Below are positions 54,602-63,159 of a stretch of 64,000 nucleotides of DNA, piece by piece. Below the pieces are notes generated by a model that was not told the DNA's origin, searched no databases, and saw only the letters and a program-made list of their open reading frames with translations. The first letter of the stretch is position 1, and each line of letters starts with the position of its first letter. Location: NCBI RefSeq assembly GCF_004365705.1, contig NZ_SOBN01000001.1:310001-374000 (forward strand). Direction: 5' to 3'. The translations under genes and the position numbers were made by a program. The DNA comes from Streptomyces sp. 846.5 (GTDB taxonomy: Bacteria; Actinomycetota; Actinomycetes; Streptomycetales; Streptomycetaceae).

Positions 54602-55504
54602 ATGTGCAACATCGTCGTGATCACCGGCGCCTCCAGCGGCTTCGGCGCTCTCACCGCCCGTGCCCTCGCAGACGCGGGCAACACCGTCTACGCGGGCATG
54701 CGGCAGACCGCCACCCGCAACGCGCCCCAGGTCCAGGCCGCCGACGACTACAGCAAGGAGCACGACGTCGAGCTGCGTCCGATCGAACTGGACGTCAACT
54801 CCCAGGAGTCCGTCACCGGTGCGATCAATCAGGTCATCGCCGAGCACGGCCGCGTCGACGTCCTCATCCACAACGCCGGCCACATGGTCACCGGCCCCGC
54901 CGAGGCGTTCACCCCCGAGCAGCTCGCCGAGCTCTACGACGTGAACGTGCTCTCGACCCAGCGGGTCAACCGTGCCGCGCTGCCCCACCTGCGCACGGCG
55001 GGCAAGGGGCTGGTGATCTGGGTGTCCAGCTCAAGCGTCAAGGGCGGAACCCCGCCGTACCTGGCTCCCTATTTCGCCGCCAAGGCCGCCATGGACTCCC
55101 TGGCCGTCAGCTACGCCGCCGAGCTGGCCCGCTGGGGCGTCGAGACATCGATCGTGGTGCCCGGCTCGTTCACCAGCGGCACCAACCACTTCGCCCACTC
55201 CGGTCGCCCCGACGACGACGCCGTCGAGGCGCAGTACGAGACGAAGTACGCCGGCCTGATGGGCCAGATCGCCGAGAAGCTCGCCGCGCTGGCCCCCGAG
55301 GGTGCGGACGCCTCCCTGGTCTCCGACGAGATCACCCGCATCGTCGCGCTTCCCGTCGGGGAGCGTCCGTACCGGGTGCACATAGATCCGGCCGACGACG
55401 GCTCGCAGGAGGTCTCGAACGTCGCCGACCGCATCCGCCGCGAGTTCCTCACCCGCGTCGACCTCGCCGACCTGCTGTCCGTGCAACCGGCGATCGCATC
55501 GTAG
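54602..55504 (+). CDS. SDR-family oxidoreductase
   Basis: 300 residues from ATG 54602. VVITGASSGFGALTARALADAG, HNAGHMV, Ser region VIWVSSSSVKGG, and YFAAKAAMDSL with the Tyr shifted to fit the Y-x-x-x-K pattern; long C-terminal extension with ITRIVALPVGERPYRVHIDP. Last gene after TetR; its 3' end overlaps the convergent exporter gene by 56 bp. Confidence 0.88.
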   Translation: MCNIVVITGASSGFGALTARALADAGNTVYAGMRQTATRNAPQVQAADDYSKEHDVELRPIELDVNSQESVTGAINQVIAEHGRVDVLIHNAGHMVTGPAEAFTPEQLAELYDVNVLSTQRVNRAALPHLRTAGKGLVIWVSSSSVKGGTPPYLAPYFAAKAAMDSLAVSYAAELARWGVETSIVVPGSFTSGTNHFAHSGRPDDDAVEAQYETKYAGLMGQIAEKLAALAPEGADASLVSDEITRIVALPVGERPYRVHIDPADDGSQEVSNVADRIRREFLTRVDLADLLSVQPAIAS

Positions 55505-56366
55505 CGCTGGTGGCGTTGGCGGCCACGATGGCCGTGATGGCGAGCCAGTCGGTGACCGGCAGGCGCTGGCCCAGGATGATCCAGCCGATGAGGGCGGCCA
55601 TCACCGGGTGGGCGCTCATGAACACCCCGAAGAGGTGGGCCGGGACCTTCCGGAGAGCGAGCATGTCGACCAGGAAGGGCACCGCCGACGAGAGCACACC
55701 GGCGGCCGCGGCGCAGGCCAGTGCCTTGAGGGTCAGCGGGTGGTGGGTGAGGACCAGCACGCCCACCGGTATGTAGAGGAGACCGGACAGCGCCGCCGCG
55801 GCGGCCGGCCCCTCGGTTCCGGGCAGGCGGGTGCCGATGATGCGGTTGAGCAGGATGTACGCCGCCCAGCAGGAAGCGGCGGCGAGGCCGAGCCCCAGAC
55901 CGAGGTAGTCCGAGGTGGGCTTGGGACGGAGCAGCGCCAACACAGCTGCTCCTGCGACCACGGCGCATCCCAGGTCGACCGCGCGGCGGGAGGCGGCCAG
56001 GGCTATGGTCAGCGGGCCGAGGAATTCCAGCGTGACGGCGAGGCCGAGTCCGACGCGGCTGATGGCCGTGTACAGCGTCAGATTCATGGTCGCGAAGACG
56101 AGTGCCAGCAGGATGACGGGCCACCACTGCTGCCAGGTGAACCTGCGGAAGGCCGGGCGCCCTGACGCCACGAGCACGACCGCGGCCACCCACTGGCGCA
56201 CCGCCACCACGCCCACCGGTCCGATCGTGGGAAACGCCAGGGCCCCGGTGGCAGCCCCCAGCTGGTTGGACAGCGCGCTGCCGAGCATCATCGCGATGCC
56301 CGACAGCGGGAGCCGTCCCGCCGGTCGCTCAACGGCTGCCTGTTCCGTGGGCAGGGAGGTCGTCAT
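55449..56366 (-). CDS. EamA/RhtA-type DMT-superfamily exporter
   Basis: 305 residues from ATG 56366, an in-frame ATG 42 bases further up is possible. About ten membrane helices in two EamA repeats (MNLTLYTAISRVGLGLAVTLEFLGPL; PFLVDMLALRKVPAHLFGVFMSAHPVMAALIGWIILGQRL). RhtA-like members export amino acids such as threonine or homoserine. Diverges from a LysR gene that likely controls it. Confidence 0.87.
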   Translation of the reverse strand: MTTSLPTEQAAVERPAGRLPLSGIAMMLGSALSNQLGAATGALAFPTIGPVGVVAVRQWVAAVVLVASGRPAFRRFTWQQWWPVILLALVFATMNLTLYTAISRVGLGLAVTLEFLGPLTIALAASRRAVDLGCAVVAGAAVLALLRPKPTSDYLGLGLGLAAASCWAAYILLNRIIGTRLPGTEGPAAAAALSGLLYIPVGVLVLTHHPLTLKALACAAAAGVLSSAVPFLVDMLALRKVPAHLFGVFMSAHPVMAALIGWIILGQRLPVTDWLAITAIVAANATSATMRSPVARTAGRRGRRG

Positions 56367-56435
56367 AGTCCGCAGGATGCTCCCGCCCACGGAATACGCA
56401 AAATGCATGAAGGTGAGCAGCTATACGCTGAAGGT

Positions 56436-57314
56436 ATGGATGTGGAACTGCGGCAGCTCCGCTGCCTTGTGGCGATCGTCGACACGGGCAGCTTCACCGA
56501 CGCCGCCCTGGAGCTGGGCGTTTCGCAGGCTGCCGTCTCCCGCACTCTGGCCGCTCTGGAGAGCGTCCTCGGCACGCGGCTGCTCCACCGCAGCAGCCGG
56601 AGCATCGCCCTGACGCCTGCCGGCGCCCTGGTCCTGGGGCGGGCCCGTCACCTGCTCGCGGAGGTGGACGACCTGGTCCGGGAGGCCGCCAGTGGGCACA
56701 CCAGGCTGCGGATCGGCCACGCCTGGTCGGCGCTGGGGCACCACACCGCCGCCTTCCAACGCCGCTGGGCCGCCGCCCACCCGGAGATCGAGATGCAGCT
56801 GATCCGCACCAACACCTCCACCGGAGGGCTGGCGGAGGGCGTGTGCGACCTGGCGGTCGTCCGCGGGGCGTTCGACGCCCAGCGCTTCGCCAGCACCGTC
56901 GTCGGACTCGAACGCCGGGTGGTCGCCGTCGCCGCGGACGACCCATGGGCCAGGCGCCGCTCGATCGGCCTGGACGAGACCCGCGAGCGCACCGTGGTCA
57001 TCGACCGCCGCACCGGGACCACCACCCCCGAACTGTGGCCCACCGGTGCCCGCCCACCACTGGAGTACACCAAGGACATCGACGACTGGCTCGCCGCGAT
57101 CACGACCGGCCGCTGCATCGGCATCACTCCGGAGAGCACCGCCACCCAGTACCGGCGCGAGGGGATCGCCTTCCGTCCCCTCCGGGGCACCGCACCCGTC
57201 CCCGTCCACCTCGTCTGGCACCGCCACGACCCGCACCCGGCCACCGCCAACGCCGTCGCCCTGATCGCCGAGCTGTACGCGGGGGCGACCACCGCGACGT
57301 CAGGACGCGGCTGA
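56436..57314 (+). CDS. LysR-family transcriptional regulator
   Basis: 292 residues from ATG 56436. Winged helix LRQLRCLVAIVDTGSFTDAALELGVSQAAVSRTLAALESVLGTRLLHRSSR; effector domain with LRIGHAWSALGHH and LAEGVCDLAVVRG. Divergent from the EamA exporter, the standard arrangement for a LysR regulator and its target. The next gene starts 6 bp behind it. Confidence 0.88.
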   Translation: MDVELRQLRCLVAIVDTGSFTDAALELGVSQAAVSRTLAALESVLGTRLLHRSSRSIALTPAGALVLGRARHLLAEVDDLVREAASGHTRLRIGHAWSALGHHTAAFQRRWAAAHPEIEMQLIRTNTSTGGLAEGVCDLAVVRGAFDAQRFASTVVGLERRVVAVAADDPWARRRSIGLDETRERTVVIDRRTGTTTPELWPTGARPPLEYTKDIDDWLAAITTGRCIGITPESTATQYRREGIAFRPLRGTAPVPVHLVWHRHDPHPATANAVALIAELYAGATTATSGRG

Positions 57315-57320
57315 TGGGGC

Positions 57321-57632
57321 ATGAGCGTTGTGAAGATCAATGTGCTGACCGTTCCCGCCGAGCAGCGGGAGGAGTTGGAGAAGCGCTTCGGCGCCCGGGC
57401 CGGGGCGGTGGAGTCCTCGGAGGGCTTCGAGTGGTTCGAGCTGCTGCGGCCGGTGGAGGGCACGGACAACTACCTCGTCTACACCCGCTGGCGCAGCGAG
57501 GAGGACTTCCAGGCGTGGATGTCCGGCTCGATGCAGGCCGCACACCGCGGCGGCGGCCAGCGCCCGGCGTCCACCGACTCCTCGCTGTGGTCCTTCGAGG
57601 TGGCCCAGCAGGCGGCACCGAAGGCACTCTGA
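57321..57632 (+). CDS. ABM-domain monooxygenase-like protein
   Basis: 103 residues: KINVLTVPAEQREELEKRFGARAGAVESSEGFEWFELLRPVEGTDNYLVYTRWRSEEDFQAWM is the pattern of MhuD/IsdG-like and ABM ferredoxin-like barrels, but the haem-degrading Asn/Trp pair cannot be confirmed. It is 6 bp behind the LysR gene, so co-transcribed. Cofactor-free monooxygenase or a non-catalytic relative. Confidence 0.75.
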   Translation: MSVVKINVLTVPAEQREELEKRFGARAGAVESSEGFEWFELLRPVEGTDNYLVYTRWRSEEDFQAWMSGSMQAAHRGGGQRPASTDSSLWSFEVAQQAAPKAL

Positions 57633-57662
57633 CCGGGTCCCGATCAAAGCCGGTCGGCCCGC

Positions 57663-58112
57663 TCAGGTGCTCGGTGGCCCGACTGTGGGGTCGCTCAGCA
57701 GTTCGCCGGCCGACCGGTGGATTTTCGCCAGCGCCCCCATCAGATGCTCGCGTTCGGTCTCGGTGAGGTCTGCGGTCACCTTCTCCTCGATCAACCGCCG
57801 TTCCGCCTCGACCGGCTGCTGCAGCGCACGCCCCGCATCGGTGAGCCAGAGCCGGACGAGGCGGTTGTCCCGGTCGTCGCGGCGACGGTTGAGCAGCCCG
57901 GCAATGGTCATCCGGTCGGCCATCTTGACCACGGTGGGCGTCGTGACGTTCAGCGCTGCGGCGATCTCGCCCGGCGTGCTGCCGTCGCGCTCCCACAGGA
58001 CTGCGAGCAGGTAGTTCTGTCCCAGGTGCAGGCCGTGACGCCGCATGGCCCCGTCGGCCACGGCTCGGAGCACCTTCGACGTTCTGCCGTGCAGGTCCAG
58101 GAACTCAGACAT
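57663..58112 (-). CDS. MarR-family regulator
   Basis: 149 residues. Winged helix NYLLAVLWERDGSTPGEIAAALNVTTPTVVKMADRMTIAGLLNRRRDDRDNRLVRLWLTDAG and a dimer helix LTETEREHLMGALAKIHRSAGELL. It diverges from the NmrA-like gene, its probable target, and converges on the ABM gene. Confidence 0.9.
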   Translation of the reverse strand: MSEFLDLHGRTSKVLRAVADGAMRRHGLHLGQNYLLAVLWERDGSTPGEIAAALNVTTPTVVKMADRMTIAGLLNRRRDDRDNRLVRLWLTDAGRALQQPVEAERRLIEEKVTADLTETEREHLMGALAKIHRSAGELLSDPTVGPPST

Positions 58113-58202
58113 GGCGGCCTTTCGGTGTTGTACGGGGCTGGCCGATCGGCCCGCCGACAGGTCAATTGACGGCTAATCATGAACCGGCTAACGTCTCCCC
58201 CG

Positions 58203-58226
58203 AAATCGCTAGACGGCAATCGATTT
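58203..58226. promoter_or_regulatory. Inverted repeat AAATCG-N12-CGATTT
   Basis: Six-base arms at 58203-58208 and 58221-58226, just before the AAGGGAG ribosome site of the NmrA-like gene. A GGCTAA direct repeat lies further up. The site fits the divergent MarR regulator. Confidence 0.38.
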
Positions 58227-58239
58227 TAAGGGAGCCCCG

Positions 58240-59103
58240 ATGATACTGGTCACCGCAGCCACCGGGAACATCGGCCGCGAGCTCACCCGGGAACTCGACG
58301 CGAATGGCGCCAAATTCCGCATCCTGGTCCGCGACCCCGCCCGCGCCGCCGGACTGTCCGAGCGCGCCGAGCGCGCGGTCGGTGACCTGGGTGATCCTGC
58401 GACACTGACGCCCGCCTTCGACGGTGTCGACAAGCTGTTCCTGCTCACGCAGGGCATCGGCACCCACCACACCACCCTCGCGATCGCCGCCGCCGAGGCC
58501 GCTGGGGTGAGCCACATCGTGCACCTGTCCTCTTTCAACGTCCTCGGCGACCCGATGCCCGCCATGGGCCGCTGGCACCACCAGCGGGAGGAGATCATCC
58601 GCGCCTGCGGCATACCCGCCACCTTCCTGCGGCCCGGCGGCTTCATGACCAACGCCCTCGACTGGCTACCCACCATCCGTGAGGGAGGTTTCGTCCTCGA
58701 CCCGGTCGGCCCGGGCCGCTACGCGCCGATCGACCCGGTGGACATCGCCGCGGTCGCCGCCCTCGCCCTGACCGAAGACGGCCACCAGGACACGGAGTAC
58801 GTTCTCACCGGCGACGAGTTGTTCACCGTCGCGGAGCAGGTCCGGATCATCGCCAGGACGATCGGCCGCGACATCGAGGTCCGCGAAGCAGCCACACCCG
58901 CCGACGCCGTCCGGTCCCGTTTTCCCAACGGCGCGCCACAGGCACTCGCCGACGCCATCACCGAGGGGTTCACCCTCATGCGCGCCGACACCGTCGGATT
59001 CCGAACGGACACCGTGGAACGACTGCTCGGCCGCCGACCGCGAACCTTCGCGGACTGGTGCGCGCGCAACGCCGACCTGTTCCGACTGCCCGCAACAGCA
59101 TGA
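58240..59103 (+). CDS. NmrA-like NAD(P)-binding protein
   Basis: 287 residues. Rossmann motif ILVTAATGNIGRELTREL, then FRILVRDPARA, VGDLGDPATL, LFLLTQGIG, VSHIVHLSSFNV and the GRWHHQREEIIRACGIPATFLRPGGFMTNAL region of NmrA/QorB-type redox sensors or quinone reductases. The MarR gene facing it points to stress-induced expression. Confidence 0.9.
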   Translation: MILVTAATGNIGRELTRELDANGAKFRILVRDPARAAGLSERAERAVGDLGDPATLTPAFDGVDKLFLLTQGIGTHHTTLAIAAAEAAGVSHIVHLSSFNVLGDPMPAMGRWHHQREEIIRACGIPATFLRPGGFMTNALDWLPTIREGGFVLDPVGPGRYAPIDPVDIAAVAALALTEDGHQDTEYVLTGDELFTVAEQVRIIARTIGRDIEVREAATPADAVRSRFPNGAPQALADAITEGFTLMRADTVGFRTDTVERLLGRRPRTFADWCARNADLFRLPATA

Positions 59104-59236
59104 GTCCAGGCTGGTTACGAGGTGACGCCCGCAACGGCGGCTGCAGCACGGTGGTAGAAGCCCGTTGTGGACAAGACTCTGGACTTCCCCGTTCTGCCGC
59201 AACTGTCAGCAGCCCGGGTGGCTGTCGGTCGTGGCC

Positions 59237-59704
59237 TCAGTGCTGGACCAGGCCGCCGATCGGGGCGGCAGCGACATGCCCGGTTGCCGGAACGGTCCGC
59301 GCCAGGGCGAGGCCGATGTCGACCAGCGACGACCGGCACAGACAAACGACGTCGGGGACTGGAGTCCAGACCGACTCGGCGGTCTCGCCGTTCGGCTCAG
59401 GCCGGAGCTGCCCGCCGGTGATGCGGACCTGGTAGAAGATGCCGACATTCTGGTGCTCGACTCCCGCACGCGCGGCGGCCGCGGGGATCACCCTTGAGTC
59501 CACGCCCAGCAGGCGTTCGACGACCACGTCGCAGCCGGTCTCCTCAGCGACCTCCCGGATCACCGCATCGAACGGATCCTCCGCGTGCTCGACCCCACCG
59601 CCCGGAAGCGTCCAGTTGGATTCGCCCTCGGGTGGTTCGTAACGCGCGAGCAGCACCCGCCCGTCCTCGATGCACACGGCGTACACCGCCAGCCGGGAAC
59701 TCAT
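59237..59704 (-). CDS. Nudix hydrolase
   Basis: 155 residues with a complete Nudix box, G-x5-E-x7-REVAEETG, at residues 36-58 (GGGVEHAEDPFDAVIREVAEETGC). It hydrolyses nucleoside-diphosphate-linked compounds; the target is not evident. It lies alone; the convergent NmrA-like gene ends 130 bp away. Confidence 0.9.
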   Translation of the reverse strand: MSSRLAVYAVCIEDGRVLLARYEPPEGESNWTLPGGGVEHAEDPFDAVIREVAEETGCDVVVERLLGVDSRVIPAAAARAGVEHQNVGIFYQVRITGGQLRPEPNGETAESVWTPVPDVVCLCRSSLVDIGLALARTVPATGHVAAAPIGGLVQH

Positions 59705-59788
59705 CCCGCATCCCTCCCTCCGGGCACGGCGCGCCGGCCATCTCGACCAGGCGCGAACCGGCCAACAATCGCAAGGGGCAAGTTGCCC

Positions 59789-60307
59789 TCAGCTCTTGAC
59801 GGCCTCTGCGATCCGCTGGGCGGCCTGGGCGGGCGTGAGGTGTGGGGTGTCGATGACCTCGGCGTCGCTGTGCAGCCAGGTACGGGCCGCCTCGGCGTAC
59901 GGCTCAAGGTACTTGAGACGGAACGGGGAGGGGACGGGAGTGGCCCTCTCGATGCGCCTGCGGAGAGTGTCCTGGTCCGCGTGCAGGACGAAGTGCCGTA
60001 CCGGAATGGCATATTGGGCGAGGCCCGTGCTGATCTCGCGCCAGTACTCCTCGACCAGGACGGTCATGGGCATCACCAGAGTGCCGCCGGTGTAGTCGAG
60101 TACCCGGCGCGCGGTCTCGACCACGAGCGGGCGCCACGGCGGCCAGTGCTGGAAGTTGTCCGCATCCGGCAGCCCTGGCCTGATGTCCATGAGCGTCTCG
60201 CCGACCTTCTCTGCGTCAAACACCAGCGAATCCGGGATCAGCTGCTGCACGAGTGCACTGGTCGTCGTCTTGCCTGCGCCGTGGGTGCCGTTGAGCCATA
60301 CGATCAT
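59789..60307 (-). CDS. P-loop ATPase, TmrB-like
   Basis: 172 residues from ATG 60307: IVWLNGTHGAGKTTTSALV (Walker A GTHGAGKT), FDAEKVGETLMDI and the helical lid. The pattern matches TmrB-type small ATPases known from tunicamycin resistance and AAA kinases. Substrate unknown. It diverges from the SOS-box gene, so the box could serve both. Confidence 0.78.
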   Translation of the reverse strand: MIVWLNGTHGAGKTTTSALVQQLIPDSLVFDAEKVGETLMDIRPGLPDADNFQHWPPWRPLVVETARRVLDYTGGTLVMPMTVLVEEYWREISTGLAQYAIPVRHFVLHADQDTLRRRIERATPVPSPFRLKYLEPYAEAARTWLHSDAEVIDTPHLTPAQAAQRIAEAVKS

Positions 60308-60402
60308 GGACCCAACGCTAGCGCCGTGCGGGTCGCGGGTTCGGGTACAGCAGAAATCCGATACGGCTTCGGCAATTCCTCGGGCGGTGTCGATCCAGCA
60401 AA

Positions 60403-60416
60403 CGAACACATGTTCG
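60403..60416. promoter_or_regulatory. LexA/SOS box CGAACACATGTTCG
   Basis: CGAAC-N4-GTTCG is the established actinobacterial SOS box. It lies 16 bases before the GTG of the small gene and 95 bases before the ATG of the divergent ATPase gene. Confidence 0.72.
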
Positions 60417-60431
60417 ATGTATGGTGGCGGT

Positions 60432-60776
60432 GTGCCTGCCGATGTCTCCCCGCCCCATGACCTGGTCGCCCTCGAAATCGAGCGCCGCCGGGCCTACCGG
60501 GAGCTGCTGACCTTCAGCGACAGCACCGCCGCCCAGCGGCTGCGCGAGTTCCCCGACCCCGAGCAGTGGTTCGAACGCCAGCAGTGGCCGGCCGAGCTCG
60601 GAGCCCGGCTGGAGGAACTGCGCGAAGCCGAGCGCGAAGCCGCGCTGGCTGTCCACCGCCACCCCGCGATCGCCGAGGCCCTGGCCGAGCACCGCTACCG
60701 CCAGCTGCGCGAAGCCCTGCAGCAGGCAGCAGACCTCCGCGAGGCCGGCGCCAACTCCGAGGGCGAGCGGACGTAG
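60432..60776 (+). CDS. Small hypothetical protein under LexA control
   Basis: 114 residues, rich in Glu, Arg, Leu and Ala, almost all helical (FERQQWPAELGARLEELREAEREAALAVHRHPAIAEALAEHRYRQLREALQQAADL), so a coiled coil or helical bundle. The GTG is chosen because TATGGT (60420-60425) is a -10 box six bases before it, which suggests a leaderless mRNA; ATG 60417 would lie on the promoter. No family recognised. The SOS box makes it DNA-damage inducible by inference. Confidence 0.65.
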   Translation: MPADVSPPHDLVALEIERRRAYRELLTFSDSTAAQRLREFPDPEQWFERQQWPAELGARLEELREAEREAALAVHRHPAIAEALAEHRYRQLREALQQAADLREAGANSEGERT

Positions 60777-60886
60777 GCACACCCCCATCACTGTCCGCGG
60801 TCCAACCGATCGAGCGGTCACACGGCAACACGCCCATCCGGGCACGCTCCCCCGCCGGCCCGCACCCGGTCGGCATCCTGGTAACC

Positions 60887-61120
60887 ATGACTCGAAGACG
60901 GCGACGCACCGACCGACAGCCGCGCCCCCTGCCGACCCCCGCCGTCCACGAGGACCGCGCCCCCGACCCCGGGGACGAGGACCACGGGACTGCGCCGCTG
61001 ACCGCGGTGGTCCTGGATCCCCAGTGCTGCCAGGTCGAGCGCCAACGACGGCTGGAGGGCACCTCCATCCTCGTCCTGACCACGCATCAGACCGGCTGCC
61101 CCGTCTGGACCGCCCGCTGA
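60887..61120 (+). CDS. Small hypothetical protein
   Basis: 77 residues; Arg-rich start, then DPGDEDHGTAPLTAVVLDPQCCQVERQRRLEGTSILVL, with two adjacent Cys. No family recognised and no clear ribosome site. It may be a real small actinomycete protein or a chance frame. Confidence 0.35.
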   Translation: MTRRRRRTDRQPRPLPTPAVHEDRAPDPGDEDHGTAPLTAVVLDPQCCQVERQRRLEGTSILVLTTHQTGCPVWTAR

Positions 61121-61191
61121 TCTTGCTGGTCCTGCTCGTGGCTGCGGCCGGGGGTGGCGGGCGAGGGGCGCCCCCCGGGGCTGAGCGGGGG

Positions 61192-62154
61192 TCAGGAGGC
61201 GACGCTGAGGACGAGCTTGCCGCGGGTGCGGCCGCTCTCGCCGCGGGCGTGGGCCTCGGCGGCCTGTTCCAGAGGGAAGACCTTCTCGACCTCCACGCTC
61301 ACCTCGCCGGCGTCGATGAGTCCGGCGATCCGGGTCAGGGCCGGACTGTCCGGCTCGACCAGGAAGGCGCTGGTGCGCAGCCCCCGGGACCGGGCCGCCT
61401 CGTGCAGTTCGGGCGAGACGCCGGCGGGGATGGCGACGATCAGTCCGCCGGGACGCAGCACGTCGAGCGAGCGGGTGCTGGTGTTGTCGTGCGCCTCGCC
61501 GACCAGGTCGATGACCACGTCGATGTCCTTGGTGGCGTCCTCGAAGCGGACTGCGCTGTAGTCGATCAGCTCGTCGGCGCCCAGGGCGGTGAGCCACTCG
61601 TGACGCGGGCTGCTGGCGGTTCCGGTGACGTGGGCGCCCAGGTGCTTGGCGAACTGGACGGCGAAGTGTCCGACGCCTCCGGCTGCGGCGCGGACCAGCA
61701 CACGCTGGCCGCGACCGACGTCGGCGGTGTCGACCAGGGCCTGCCAAGCGGTGAGGGCCGCGAGCGGTACGGCGGCGGCCTGCTCGTGGCTGATGCTCCG
61801 CGGCTTGCGGGCGAACTGGCGGGCGGGGGCGGTGACGTACTCGGCATATCCGCCGGCCGTGCGGGGGAACCACGGCATCCCGTAGACCTCGTCGCCGGGC
61901 TTGAGGGTGGTGACGCCGAAGCCGACCTCCTCCACGACGCCGGAGACGTCCCACCCCAGGGTGAACGGGGGCTCGCCGAGCACCTGGGCCATGCCACCAC
62001 CGCTCCGGGTCTTCCAGTCGACCGGGTTGATCCCGGCGGCACGCACCCGAACCAGCACCTCGGTCGGCAGCGGCACGGGCCGGGGCACCTCCGCCACCTG
62101 CAGAACGTCGGGGCCGCCGAACGAGTGCTGCACCACCGCGCGCATCGACAACAT
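61192..62154 (-). CDS. Zinc-free quinone-oxidoreductase-like MDR enzyme
   Basis: 320 residues from ATG 62154 (GGGAGA site). AAGINPVDWKTRSGG and LGWDVSGVVEEVG, NADPH motif VRAAAGGVGHFAVQFAKHLGA and VIDLVGE. No zinc-binding lobe. Reduces quinones or enones with NADPH. It diverges from an HxlR regulator, a regular pairing for redox-sensing quinone detoxification. Confidence 0.9.
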   Translation of the reverse strand: MLSMRAVVQHSFGGPDVLQVAEVPRPVPLPTEVLVRVRAAGINPVDWKTRSGGGMAQVLGEPPFTLGWDVSGVVEEVGFGVTTLKPGDEVYGMPWFPRTAGGYAEYVTAPARQFARKPRSISHEQAAAVPLAALTAWQALVDTADVGRGQRVLVRAAAGGVGHFAVQFAKHLGAHVTGTASSPRHEWLTALGADELIDYSAVRFEDATKDIDVVIDLVGEAHDNTSTRSLDVLRPGGLIVAIPAGVSPELHEAARSRGLRTSAFLVEPDSPALTRIAGLIDAGEVSVEVEKVFPLEQAAEAHARGESGRTRGKLVLSVAS

Positions 62155-62250
62155 GGGCCGTCTCCCTTGAAGCAAATATGCCGAAAAGCCGCTTACCGGC
62201 CCTCGGTCCAACGGGTTTGACCGTAGCCCCGGCGGGGTGGTTACCATCAA

Positions 62251-62273
62251 GGGAACCTACTTCCCATCGGGAA
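62251..62273. promoter_or_regulatory. GGGAA/TTCCC dyads, candidate HxlR operator
   Basis: GGGAA-N5-TTCCC (62251-62265) overlaps TTCCC-N3-GGGAA (62261-62273), between the quinone-reductase gene and the HxlR gene. Overlapping dyads suit regulation of both promoters. Confidence 0.42.
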
Positions 62274-62296
62274 GCATGCAGCTGAGGAGCGCCCTG

Positions 62297-62695
62297 GTGA
62301 CCACCGACTGCCCGACCGGCCAGCACGCCCATCACGACGTCTACTCGGCCCAGTGCCCCTGCCGCGCCATGCTGGACCTGCTGGCGAACAAATGGTCCGC
62401 CCTGGCCATCGGTGCCCTGGACGACGGCCCGCTGCGCTTCGGCGCGCTGCAACGACTCCTGCAGGGCGTCAGCCCCAAGGTGCTCACCCAGACCCTGCGA
62501 CGCCTGGAGGACGCGGGGCTCGTCGACCGCACCGTCTACCCCGCAGTACCCCTGCACGTGGAGTACGCCCTGACCGCCCTCGGCCACAGCGCAGCCGTAC
62601 CCCTGCGCCTCCTACAAACCTGGGTCGAGGAACACATCGACAACGCCACGAACGTGCCGGGCCACCGGGAGACAGCGCCGTCGGCGGCGAAGTAA
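62297..62695 (+). CDS. HxlR-family regulator
   Basis: 132 residues from GTG 62297 (AGGAG seven bases upstream; ATG 62276 lies in the operator region). DUF24 winged helix: CPCRAMLDLLANKWSALAIGALDDGPLRFGALQRLLQGVSPKVLTQTLRRLEDAGLVDRTVYP. Cys pair at the N-terminus (TTDCPTGQ and SAQCPCRA) could be a redox switch. Divergent from the quinone-reductase gene. Confidence 0.9.
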   Translation: MTTDCPTGQHAHHDVYSAQCPCRAMLDLLANKWSALAIGALDDGPLRFGALQRLLQGVSPKVLTQTLRRLEDAGLVDRTVYPAVPLHVEYALTALGHSAAVPLRLLQTWVEEHIDNATNVPGHRETAPSAAK

Positions 62696-63159
62696 CCGCC
62701 GGTGGGGCCGCTGAGGCCGGCCACGGCCAGATGCACGATCACGACAGTAGTTCACCCTGCGCGGCTCTTCGGGAGCAGCTCAGGATCGCGATGGGGCCGA
62801 TCAGTCAGGCCGTTGCCCTGCCGTCCTCACCAATCGGGGCAGGCAGGGATCGCAGCCGCTCGGACAGGCTCCGCGCTGCCGCCGTGTCCGAGCCCGCGAG
62901 CCATCGGTCGAGCCGGGCCAACCGACCTCGAGCGGTGGCCCGCAGTCGCGCGGCCGGGATGCGGTCCAGGACGTCCAGGGCCCCACTGACACACATCGAA
63001 CCATCAGGCCCGGCACCCGAACGGAAGGGGCGCCGGGTCTTCGCGCACCGGGCAGATGCGTCAGAGTGAATCCCGCGCCAATACCCACCCCGGAGGCTGA
63101 CAGCGGGGCTACGGTGTCCACTCCTGGACACTCGCCCCTGCGACCTCTGGAGGACTCGG
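62696..63159. other. Stretch without a convincing intact gene
   Basis: No full gene is supported. On the minus strand about 65 codons ending at 62805 (LDVLDRIPAARLRATARGRL…) have coding-like composition and a natural-looking C-terminus, but the frame before them is not plausible, so this may be the tail of a lost gene. No repeat or tRNA seen. Confidence 0.25.

Noticed and set aside
60417-60431. ATG at 60417 as start of the SOS-box gene
   Set aside because: It lies on the LexA box edge and the -10 box, so it would precede the expected transcript start.
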